Notes under the pieces: model-generated
What the model was told of the DNA's origin: nothing
The model's database searches: none
What the model saw: the letters and a program-made list of their open reading frames with translations, nothing else
NCBI GenBank assembly: GCA_021158055.1
Contig: JAGGVJ010000012.1
Span: 1 to 5,541 of the forward strand
Direction of reading: 5' to 3'
Length of the DNA stretch: 5,541 nucleotides
Source of the DNA: Candidatus Iainarchaeum sp.
GTDB lineage: Archaea > Iainarchaeota > Iainarchaeia > JAGGVJ01
Made by a program: the position numbers and the translations under genes
In this document: one piece after another, positions 1 through 5,541 of the stretch
How positions within the stretch are numbered: position 1 is the stretch's first letter
Layout: every line of letters starts with the position of its first letter

Positions 1-1755
1 GACTGGGCAAAAGCAAGGTTCAGGGACTGGATCAACTCGCTCGGGGACTGGCCCGTGTCAAGGCAAAGGTACTGGGGAATCCCTCTTCCGATCTGGAAAT
101 GCAAATCATGCGAAAACATAAAAGTTCTTGGTTCGTCAAAAGAGCTGGGGGTTGAGATAAGCGACCTGCACAGGCCGTTCATTGACGAAGTAGAGCTTGA
201 GTGCAAATGCGGCTCAAAAATGAAAAGGATTCCCGATGTCCTAGACGTGTGGTTTGACTCAGGAGTCGCTTCGTGGGCTTCCCTGGGCTTTCCTGCAAAA
301 ACAAAGGAGTTTGAAAGGATGTGGCCCGCAGACCTCAACATCGAAGGAGCGGACCAGTTCCGGGGCTGGTGGAACTCGGAGCTCATCGCAAGCGTGTTGA
401 CTTTCGGCAAAAAGCCATTCAAGAACATATTGTTTCACGGGATGGTCCTAGACGTTCACGGGAACAAGTTTTCAAAAAGCAAACAAATAGGGGTTGCACC
501 GGACGAAGTGATTGAAAAATACGGCCGGGACGCAATGAGGCTCTATTTGCTTGCGGCGCCTCCTGAAGCCGACTTTTTCTTTGACTTTGAAGTGCTTGAC
601 GAGTCAATGAAAGCGCTCAACATCTTGTTCAACTCAAAAAACTTCATTGAAAGCTACTGCGAAAAAGTAGGCGAGGACCAGGTTGATTCGCTTGAATTCA
701 GGCCTGAAGACACGTGGATAATCAGCAGGGCAAATTCGCTGATCAAGGATTGCACGAAGTTCAATTCAGAGTACGTGGGTTTCAGGTCAGTGAACGCAAT
801 AAAGGACTTCTTGGTAAACGACTTTTCAAGGTGGTACATAAAACTCATAAGAGAAAGGACCAGGCCCACTTACGCCGGGAAAGACAAGCTTGCTGCAAGT
901 TACGCTGCAAGGTTCGCCCTTGACGCGGTGGTGCGGCTTCTTGCTCCCATCACCCCTTATTCAAGCGAAGAGCTTTTTGAAAGGAAAAAAGGCGAGGAAA
1001 ACTCCGTTCACTTGACTGGCTGGATTGCTGCAGACAAATCAGCCATAAACAAGAATCTTGAAGAAAAAATGCAGGCAGTCATGAACCTGACTGAATCGGT
1101 TCTGTTCCTGAGGCAGGAAGCATCAATCAGGTTAAGGCACCCTGTCAAAAAAATCACTGTGAGCGGAAAGCAGGTCTTGGTTGACGCAACAAGCGAATTT
1201 GAGGACCTGATCAAAAAATCCTGCAACTGCAAGGAAATTAAAGTTTCAAAAGAAGCCAACGTTGAAATAAGCGTAAAGCCGAACTATTCAGTGCTTGGGC
1301 CAAAATTTGGAAAAGAAGTCGGTCAGATCGCGCAGTTGATTGCAAAAGCAAACCCCCTTGAAGTAAAAGAACAGCTTGAATCAAAAGGAATCGCCGTATT
1401 TGACAGGTTTGAACTTGAACCGGATATGTTGTTGTTGAAAGAAAACGTTCCTGAAGGCAAAACGGGTAAAACCTTTGCTGAAGGAGTGGTTTTCCTTGAC
1501 ACTGAAAGAACACCCGAGCTTGTAGAGGAAAGCATGATTCGCGAATTGATCAGGACAATCCAGATAATGCGAAAAGACAATGACAAAAATCCAACTGAAA
1601 CAGTTGAAATTTTCCTTGAGCAGACCCCTGTTCTATCCAAATGGAAAAACGAAATAGAGTCGCAGACAAACTCAAAGGTTTCCTGGGGCGCAGGCAAAGC
1701 GTCGGCGAAAAAAGAATTCAAGTTTGAAGAGCATAGGCTGACAATCGGAATCTGA
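1..1755 (+). CDS. ileS: Isoleucyl-tRNA synthetase, C-terminal part (5' end outside window)
   Basis: This cytoplasmic class I synthetase charges tRNA-Ile with isoleucine. Frame 1 is open from the first base, so the GTG at 55 is internal (GDWPVSRQRYWG) and not a start. About 584 residues are visible; archaeal IleRS is usually about 1000 or more, so the HIGH motif and most of the editing domain lie to the left. In fragment numbering, a zinc-knuckle pattern C34-x2-C37 and C68-x-C70 follows SRQRYWGIPLPIW. DVWFDSGVASWASLG near residues 82-96 is typical of archaeal/eukaryotic IleRS. The KMSKS loop reads K156-F-S-K-S160. An anticodon-binding helical domain spans roughly 190-370, and the C-terminal IleRS domain (KPNYSVLGPKFGKEV, then VFLDTERTPELVEESMIRELIR) runs to the end. 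The related ValRS is less likely because of the zinc knuckle and this C-terminal domain. The last codons and stop lie inside a direct repeat. Confidence 0.95.
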   Translation, partial: DWAKARFRDWINSLGDWPVSRQRYWGIPLPIWKCKSCENIKVLGSSKELGVEISDLHRPFIDEVELECKCGSKMKRIPDVLDVWFDSGVASWASLGFPAKTKEFERMWPADLNIEGADQFRGWWNSELIASVLTFGKKPFKNILFHGMVLDVHGNKFSKSKQIGVAPDEVIEKYGRDAMRLYLLAAPPEADFFFDFEVLDESMKALNILFNSKNFIESYCEKVGEDQVDSLEFRPEDTWIISRANSLIKDCTKFNSEYVGFRSVNAIKDFLVNDFSRWYIKLIRERTRPTYAGKDKLAASYAARFALDAVVRLLAPITPYSSEELFERKKGEENSVHLTGWIAADKSAINKNLEEKMQAVMNLTESVLFLRQEASIRLRHPVKKITVSGKQVLVDATSEFEDLIKKSCNCKEIKVSKEANVEISVKPNYSVLGPKFGKEVGQIAQLIAKANPLEVKEQLESKGIAVFDRFELEPDMLLLKENVPEGKTGKTFAEGVVFLDTERTPELVEESMIRELIRTIQIMRKDNDKNPTETVEIFLEQTPVLSKWKNEIESQTNSKVSWGAGKASAKKEFKFEEHRLTIGI

Positions 1756-1789
1756 CCACCGGAAACTGAAAAACAAACTTTATAAGACA
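1721..1789 (+). repeat. Direct repeat, left copy (ileS 3' end plus promoter)
   Basis: This is the left copy of a direct repeat whose right copy is 3057-3125, offset exactly 1336 bases with no indel. Bases 1747-1789 match 3083-3125 at 39 of 43 positions. The weaker left part, 1721-1746, matches at 15 of 26. The copy covers the last ten sense codons of ileS, its TGA stop, a short spacer and an archaeal TATA box. Similarity stops abruptly at 1789. Alignment was by eye. Confidence 0.85.
1779..1786 (+). promoter_or_regulatory. Orphan archaeal TATA box (TTTATAAG)
   Basis: TTTATAAG lies after a purine-rich stretch (CTGAAAAACAAAC) that could act as a BRE. It is identical to the TATA box of the radical SAM gene in the other repeat copy. 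A transcript starting about 26 bases downstream, near 1808-1812, would have no gene to read: it would run antisense into the 3' end of the convergent phosphatase gene. The only nearby ORF on this strand is ten codons (1794-1826). It is probably a duplicated promoter that lost its gene; activity is unknown. Confidence 0.5.
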
Positions 1790-1809
1790 TGTCATGGAAA
1801 AGGACATTT

Positions 1810-2982
1810 TCAGCAGTCTGCAATAATTAAAGGGACAATCATTTCATCATCGCTTACCCCGCCGTGTTTTCCTTTATGGAATTTGTCTGCTTTCTCATAA
1901 TTTGCAAGTTTATTCCTTAAAATGTAGTTTTTTTTCATAATCAAAATATAGTCTCCAACCCTGTCTGCCAGTTTTTTGTTTGGTTTTCCCAGCCCATACA
2001 GGTTATCCCTGATCAGCTGTTCTCCTTTATAGCACCAGCAATATCCGGAGAGTTCTGTTTTTACGATTTCTTCAAAATCTTTTGCCTTGCCTGGCCTGAC
2101 AAAGCAGTCTCTGACCCTTGACTCCCCTGCAAGGGGAATCGTCAGGCATTCTTTCAGCCCCTTTATGTCTTCAATCCATATTTCTGTCTCTTCTGAAGCA
2201 TCTGTAAACCCGTGGTCAGCTGTGATCATCAATCTTGTGCCGGTTCCTTTAATCGATTCTGATAAGTCTTTTATTTTTTTGTCCAGTTCCCAAAATATCT
2301 CATTGACTTCCTTGCTGCCTATGCCTTCTTTATGGGCCAGGGAATCTAATTCAGGAAGGTAAACATGAATAAACCTTTTTTTACCGGATTTTCTTTTAAT
2401 CAGCTTTTCCAATTTTGTAAGAGCGTCGTTGAAGGAGCTTGTGGAGATTACTTCTGTGTCTCCAGACACATATTTTGTAAAGGGTGTGTCAGACAGTTCT
2501 TTGTCGATCAAAGTAAAGCATTTGCCTTTGAAACCATCATGAAAAGAGCTTATATCCATAATTTTGTCCATTTCAAATTTTGATTTTGATAAAGATTCCC
2601 CTCCAAATAGAGGAACAAAAGGCATAATCGTGGTAATTGCGCCGATTTCTTTAAGGTTCATGTCCCAGCCGGTAAGCGCATGCTGTTGAGGGGGATAACC
2701 CACTGAAAAAACAGTATTTGCACAGGCGGTGGTTGATAAAAAAGTTGAAGTCATACTTGATTTAAGATTATCCAGCAAAAAAGAATCTTTTTGTTTTTTC
2801 AGATAATTATGCCCCAGCCCGTCTATGACAATCAGGACAATGTTTTTAAATTTTTTCAGCTCACCGGGTCTTAAATAAGAGAGCTCCACATACTTATGTT
2901 TTTTTCCAAAACTATCTGCAATAGAACTCATCAGGTTGACGATGCTTTTCCCTTTGTAATCAGGCAATGTAAAATGATACAT
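1810..2982 (-). CDS. Alkaline phosphatase superfamily phosphodiesterase/nucleotide pyrophosphatase-like protein
   Basis: This is a predicted two-metal hydrolase of phosphate mono- or diesters, 390 residues, of the type I phosphodiesterase/nucleotide pyrophosphatase group (PF01663-like). All expected metal ligands can be placed in order: D54 in VIDGLG, the nucleophile T84 or T85 in LSTTACAN, D213 and H217 in PELDSLAH, D256-H257 in TADHGF, and H373 in KGKHGGVSDDEMIVPL. H101 in QQHALTGW matches the family's PxxHGxxGW pattern. No signal peptide or membrane segment is visible, so it is probably cytoplasmic; the substrate cannot be told. The ATG at 2982 is preferred because a TATA box sits about 27 bases upstream, which implies a leaderless mRNA, and there is no ribosome binding site. 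The gene is convergent with ileS and divergent from the radical SAM gene. It is more AT-rich than both and favours GAT, TTT, TAT and ATT codons, which with the flanking repeat suggests acquisition. Confidence 0.88.
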   Translation of the reverse strand: MYHFTLPDYKGKSIVNLMSSIADSFGKKHKYVELSYLRPGELKKFKNIVLIVIDGLGHNYLKKQKDSFLLDNLKSSMTSTFLSTTACANTVFSVGYPPQQHALTGWDMNLKEIGAITTIMPFVPLFGGESLSKSKFEMDKIMDISSFHDGFKGKCFTLIDKELSDTPFTKYVSGDTEVISTSSFNDALTKLEKLIKRKSGKKRFIHVYLPELDSLAHKEGIGSKEVNEIFWELDKKIKDLSESIKGTGTRLMITADHGFTDASEETEIWIEDIKGLKECLTIPLAGESRVRDCFVRPGKAKDFEEIVKTELSGYCWCYKGEQLIRDNLYGLGKPNKKLADRVGDYILIMKKNYILRNKLANYEKADKFHKGKHGGVSDDEMIVPLIIADC

Positions 2983-3005
2983 AACAAGTAAAAAGGAATC
3001 GTTCT

Positions 3006-3013
3006 TTTTATAA
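3006..3013 (-). promoter_or_regulatory. TATA box for the phosphatase gene (leaderless)
   Basis: On the minus strand this reads TTATAAAA within CATTATAAAAAGAAC. Its centre is about 27 bases from the A of the ATG at 2982, the normal archaeal TATA-to-start-site distance. Transcription would therefore begin at or within a base or two of the start codon, and no Shine-Dalgarno sequence precedes the ATG. The stretch 3014-3056 further upstream shows no recognisable element. Confidence 0.65.
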
Positions 3014-3059
3014 TGTTTTTACTTTTTTATCCATAATCACCCATAGCACCCCACAAAGT

Positions 3060-3080
3060 TTTTCAGGCAATAACTGAAAA
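3060..3080. other. Small inverted repeat between divergent promoters
   Basis: TTTTCAG (3060-3066) and CTGAAAA (3074-3080) form a perfect 7-base inverted repeat around a 7-base spacer. A third CTGAAAA occurs at 3102-3108, just before the radical SAM TATA box. The site lies between the two divergent TATA boxes and could be an operator or a weak hairpin. The ileS copy of the repeat lacks the left arm and the 3074-3080 arm, so the palindrome arose only in this copy. AT-rich 7-mers can occur by chance. Confidence 0.3.
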
Positions 3081-3114
3081 TTGGAATCTAATCACCGGAA
3101 CCTGAAAAACAAGC

Positions 3115-3122
3115 TTTATAAG
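3115..3122 (+). promoter_or_regulatory. TATA box for the radical SAM gene (leaderless, GTG start)
   Basis: TTTATAAG is centred about 26 bases before the GTG at 3144, with a purine-rich CTGAAAAACAAG upstream as a possible BRE. The spacing puts the transcription start on or next to that GTG. This decides the start of the gene, because protein homology to Rossmann-type domains (ADILLVNSWG) also begins there. The element is shared with the direct-repeat copy beside ileS. Confidence 0.65.
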
Positions 3123-3143
3123 ACACTGGGCAAATCTTACTAT

Positions 3144-4856
3144 GTGGCGGATATACTGCTTGTCAACAGCTGGGGGACCTCCCCGAAAGCTTCACATATT
3201 GTGACCCTTCATGAAAAAGAAGACCTAGTGAAAACTTTCCCGTTAAGCTTGTTTTACCTCGCGTCTGCCCTGGAAAAAACCGACACCATCAAAATACTTG
3301 ACCCGAACCTGTACAGGGATTTTTCCGTTCTCAAAAAAGACCTGGCAAGACACGCACGCAAAGCTGACTGCATCGGATTTACAACATTCCAGGACACTAT
3401 TTCCGCGGATTTTGAACTGATGAACTTGTGCGCCATGCACAACCCCAAGATTTTTATCGGGGGCTGGGGCTCTGAAACCATAAACGATTATCTGAAGTAT
3501 TCCCCTGCAGTGGTTTCCATGGAAGGGCTTCACGGGGAAGCCCTGTCAACCGTAAAGGAATTGATCCCTGTTTTGGCCGACTCAAAAGTCAGGCGAAAGC
3601 CGACCAAAATCTTAAAGGAATTGCCGGATGAGTTTATGGAATTCAAGCACAGCGAAGCAAAAGAAAAAATCAGTGAAATCAAATCGTCTGCAGATGAAAA
3701 AAATAAAAAACATGAAAAAAACATGAAAAATGAAAAACTGTTCACTTCCATTTCCGGATTCACTGAACCGGTATTGATCTGCGATTCATATTTTGAAGGC
3801 ACGGGCGCGTTGTCAAAAATAAAGGGAATATCCTATAAATGCGAAGACAGGATAAAAACGACTGCGCAAAGACTGCCGTCAAAATTAAAGCCATTCAACG
3901 CCGACATCAAAAAATTCGGCACAGATTACACAAGCAGAAGCAAAGGAGGGCGGGTTGACCTGCACGTGATACTCTCTGCCGCGGGATGCCCTTACTCGTT
4001 CAAAAAAGAAGCGTGCCAATACTGCGGGATCCATTACCAGATATCAAGAAAAAGGAGTGTTTTGGGCAGTGATTTTGAAAGATTCAGAAAGACCGCGAAT
4101 ACCCCTGATTTTAAAAGGGCATTGACTGAAATCAACGCAATGGTCAGGTTTTGCAGAAAGGAAAAATGTGAAATTTCCAGCTTGAGCATCTGCGACGACT
4201 CCATGCAGTTCAATGACTTCAAAAAGCTGGCTGAAGAGCTGGACAAATCAGGGTTGAAGGACTTGAAAATCTGGTTCCAGACAAGGCCTGAACTGCTGCA
4301 CAGGGAGTGGCTGGATTATCTCAATTTAACCCCGAAAAGATTTATCGCTTGCGTGGGCATTGAATTTTCCAACGACAAAGACATCGAAACCACCATGAGA
4401 GCCGAAGACATAGGGCTGTACAGAAAAAACAGCGAACAGGCAATAGATTTTTCAGTCAGGAACAATCTGTGCGTCAGATACTACGTGATATTCAAGGCGA
4501 CTTCAGTCTGGGAAAACATAAAATCCAACATTTTGGGAGCAATAGACCTGGCCAAAAAAGGATTGGTAGTGTACACCACACCTTTTTTATTTTCAAACTT
4601 CAGCAAGATCCCTGATGCAAAATCAGACTATTACACTCCGGTGGAATATTTCACAGGACTAAGGATTCCCCAGCAGTGGGGATTTAAGGACTGCGATGAA
4701 AAAGAATCAGTTAAGATTTACAGGGGACTGGAAAAAATATACGGCAATGAATCAAATTTCAAGAACATTGAATTCCAGGGAAACGAAATCAAAGCCAATG
4801 TCAAAACATTACTGGATGCAGTGAGCTCCAGGATCAAGGAATTAGAAAACCCATAA
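3144..4856 (+). CDS. Radical SAM protein with N-terminal cobalamin-binding-like domain
   Basis: This predicted 4Fe-4S enzyme would cleave S-adenosylmethionine to start radical chemistry; its substrate is unknown. The chosen GTG start gives 570 residues. Residues 1 to about 165 look like the Rossmann-type domain found before many radical SAM domains: ADILLVNSWG at the start, a central ADCIGFTTFQDT strand, IFIGGWGSE, then GLHGEALSTVKELI, resembling the usual GEGE-x-T motif. The DxHxxG cobalamin ligand is not seen, so B12 binding is doubtful. A lysine/glutamate-rich, probably coiled linker lies near 166-200, encoded by A-rich DNA with repeated ACATGAAAAA. The cluster motif is C282-x8-C291-x2-C294 (GCPYSFKKEACQYCGIHY), not the standard C-x3-C-x2-C. 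WFQTRPELLHREWL and CVGIEFSNDKDIE resemble the ESRPE and GIES barrel motifs of Elp3- and archaeosine-related radical SAM proteins. That is a distant resemblance and does not assign a function. Confidence 0.88.
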   Translation: MADILLVNSWGTSPKASHIVTLHEKEDLVKTFPLSLFYLASALEKTDTIKILDPNLYRDFSVLKKDLARHARKADCIGFTTFQDTISADFELMNLCAMHNPKIFIGGWGSETINDYLKYSPAVVSMEGLHGEALSTVKELIPVLADSKVRRKPTKILKELPDEFMEFKHSEAKEKISEIKSSADEKNKKHEKNMKNEKLFTSISGFTEPVLICDSYFEGTGALSKIKGISYKCEDRIKTTAQRLPSKLKPFNADIKKFGTDYTSRSKGGRVDLHVILSAAGCPYSFKKEACQYCGIHYQISRKRSVLGSDFERFRKTANTPDFKRALTEINAMVRFCRKEKCEISSLSICDDSMQFNDFKKLAEELDKSGLKDLKIWFQTRPELLHREWLDYLNLTPKRFIACVGIEFSNDKDIETTMRAEDIGLYRKNSEQAIDFSVRNNLCVRYYVIFKATSVWENIKSNILGAIDLAKKGLVVYTTPFLFSNFSKIPDAKSDYYTPVEYFTGLRIPQQWGFKDCDEKESVKIYRGLEKIYGNESNFKNIEFQGNEIKANVKTLLDAVSSRIKELENP

Positions 4857-4884
4857 ATTTTTTCATTCTTCTTTTATCCTTCTT
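4857..4884 (+). terminator. T-rich archaeal-type terminator
   Basis: Directly after the TAA stop of the radical SAM gene the plus strand is strongly T-rich (ATTTTTTCATTCTTCTTTTATCC and onward), with no hairpin. Runs of T are the usual archaeal termination signal. The convergent gene on the other strand ends at 4885, so this short gap would mainly serve the radical SAM transcript. Confidence 0.55.
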
Positions 4885-5541
4885 TCAATCTTTTTTGAAA
4901 AGCCGGATTATCCTCACTGCATCGTCAATGTGCATCGCAAGGTTTTCCGGTTTCACGCGCACCTGAGGGTTGTAGACGATTATTCCCGAGCCGTCGCATT
5001 CAACGCACACCGGCGAGGAATGGTTTTCAAAAAAGTGAAGTGTGTCGGGAATGAAAAGCCCTTTGACTGCCTCGATGTCCTTTCCCTTCAGGAAATACTT
5101 TTTTGAAAACCCGGGTTTGTTCCAAAGTCAATGTCATTGAAGCCGATCAATCCCGCTGCCTTGTGAAAAAAGTTTTCGCGCTCAAGGGTAAATGACGGGA
5201 GCGAACCGTTTATCTTCGAGTAAACGACTGTCTGCTGCCGCGTTGCCACCGAGCCGGCTGACCTGCCGCCGCCTCCCGAGTGTTCGGAGTAAGAGCAGTC
5301 AAACAAAGTGAACTTGATTCCGTCTCTGGTCCCTTGACCGCGTTTTTTGCGGTTTTTGAATACCCTCGCGTGAAAAGCCCAAAATTCAAAAAGACCCGCA
5401 AAAACCCTTTTTCCGGATTGCCTGAAAAACCAAAACCCAGTTTCCCTGACTCTTCACCTATCTGCCTTGTTCTTTTCCGCTCTCCTTTAACCGCGCGGAA
5501 TGCAAAAACAAAAAGAATACCCAGCGCCAATGCAAAAATAA
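4885..5541 (-). pseudogene. Membrane-anchored conserved protein of unknown function, broken by two frameshifts
   Basis: Joining three minus-strand frames gives one coherent protein of about 218 visible residues. Frame one (5541 to about 5333) holds a hydrophobic segment YFALALGILFVFAF, then a basic stretch and GEESGKLGFGF, FGLFTRGYSKTAKNAV. Frame two (about 5331 to 5109) reads TRDGIKFTLFDCSYSEHSGG, QQTVVYSKINGSLPSFTLE, ENFFHKAAGLIGFNDIDFG. Frame three (about 5106 to 4885) reads SKKYFLKGKDIEAVKGLFIP, HFFENHSSPVCVECDGSGII, ending IIRLFKKD. I recognise this order from uncharacterised bacterial proteins (anchor, F-DYxYTTG, QTVxxF, LPSFxLRPENxFHK, DIDF, FSKxYLLRG) but know no function. Both shifts fit one lost base: GGGG to GGG at 5331-5333 and TTTTT to TTTT at 5106-5109, written in gene sense. 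That suggests sequencing error or recent decay. Frame one is open to the window edge; a TTG at 5530 is a possible start, but the true start may lie outside. Confidence 0.75.

Larger units (their letters stand above)
3057..3125 (+). repeat. Direct repeat, right copy (decayed ileS end plus working promoter)
   Basis: This is the right copy of the repeat at 1721-1789. Read in the ileS frame, its end gives L-K-I-G-I-stop against L-T-I-G-I-stop in ileS. ATC to ATT is synonymous, and TGA has become TAA. Further left the copy is degraded and has an in-frame TAA at 3071. Its right part carries the TATA box of the radical SAM gene, and the similarity ends at 3125, before that gene's likely start. An apparent N-terminal extension of the radical SAM reading frame from a TTG at 3081 is this repeat read through and not real protein. 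Confidence 0.85.

Noticed and set aside
55-57. GTG as the start of the synthetase gene
   Set aside because: The frame is open to base 1, and the upstream residues (DWAKARFRDWINSLGDWP) match conserved IleRS sequence just before SRQRYWG.
1323-1823. 166-codon open frame on the minus strand opposite ileS
   Set aside because: It lies wholly over the conserved ileS C-terminal domain and the repeat. Its translation is serine- and leucine-rich with no recognisable motif, so it is a shadow frame.
1794-1826. Ten-codon ORF after the left repeat copy
   Set aside because: It is too short, has no ribosome binding site, and its ATG lies upstream of the start site predicted from the TATA box.
3081-3143. 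TTG start giving a 591-residue radical SAM protein
   Set aside because: The extra 21 residues are encoded by the direct repeat and the TATA box. The GTG at 3144 fits both the promoter spacing and the start of the Rossmann domain.
3690-3740. A-rich tract with repeated ACATGAAAAA as a possible CRISPR-like or regulatory repeat
   Set aside because: It lies in frame inside the radical SAM gene and encodes the lysine/glutamate-rich linker. The units are irregular and have no spacers.
5344-5404. Inverted repeat TTTTTGCGG (5344-5352) and CCGCAAAAA (5396-5404)
   Set aside because: The arms are short and 43 bases apart, and both lie inside the broken coding region where they encode ordinary residues. 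Chance is the simpler explanation.

Overview
The window looks like a piece of an archaeal chromosome, possibly from a small-genome or uncultivated lineage such as DPANN; that lineage guess is weak. The evidence is an isoleucyl-tRNA synthetase of the archaeal/eukaryotic type, archaeal TATA boxes placed so that two transcripts would be leaderless, no Shine-Dalgarno sequences before those genes, heavy use of AGG for arginine, and a T-rich tract where a terminator is expected.

Layout. Bases 1-1755 (+) hold the C-terminal part of ileS; its start lies left of the window. Bases 1810-2982 (-) encode a complete alkaline-phosphatase-superfamily phosphodiesterase/nucleotide pyrophosphatase-like enzyme, convergent with ileS. 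Bases 3144-4856 (+) encode a two-domain radical SAM protein: an N-terminal Rossmann-like, cobalamin-binding-type domain without the usual B12 histidine motif, followed by a radical SAM domain with a non-standard C-x8-C-x2-C cluster motif. Bases 4885-5541 (-) hold a membrane-anchored protein of unknown function whose reading frame is broken twice, each time by what looks like one missing base in a homopolymer. Its start is not visible.

The most unusual structure is a direct repeat flanking the phosphatase gene. Bases 1721-1789 (the last codons of ileS, its stop, and a TATA box) recur at 3057-3125 with no gap. The last 43 bases match at 39 positions. The right copy keeps the ileS-like ending L-x-I-G-I-stop and supplies the promoter of the radical SAM gene. 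The left copy keeps an apparently intact TATA box that now points into the 3' end of the phosphatase gene. The phosphatase gene is also more AT-rich than its neighbours. Together this suggests that the ancestral order was ileS, promoter, radical SAM gene, and that a phosphatase cassette entered at the 3' end of ileS with duplication of the junction.

Nothing shows that the four genes share a pathway. The phosphatase and radical SAM genes are divergently transcribed from a 161-base interval and could be co-regulated, but only their promoters are visible.
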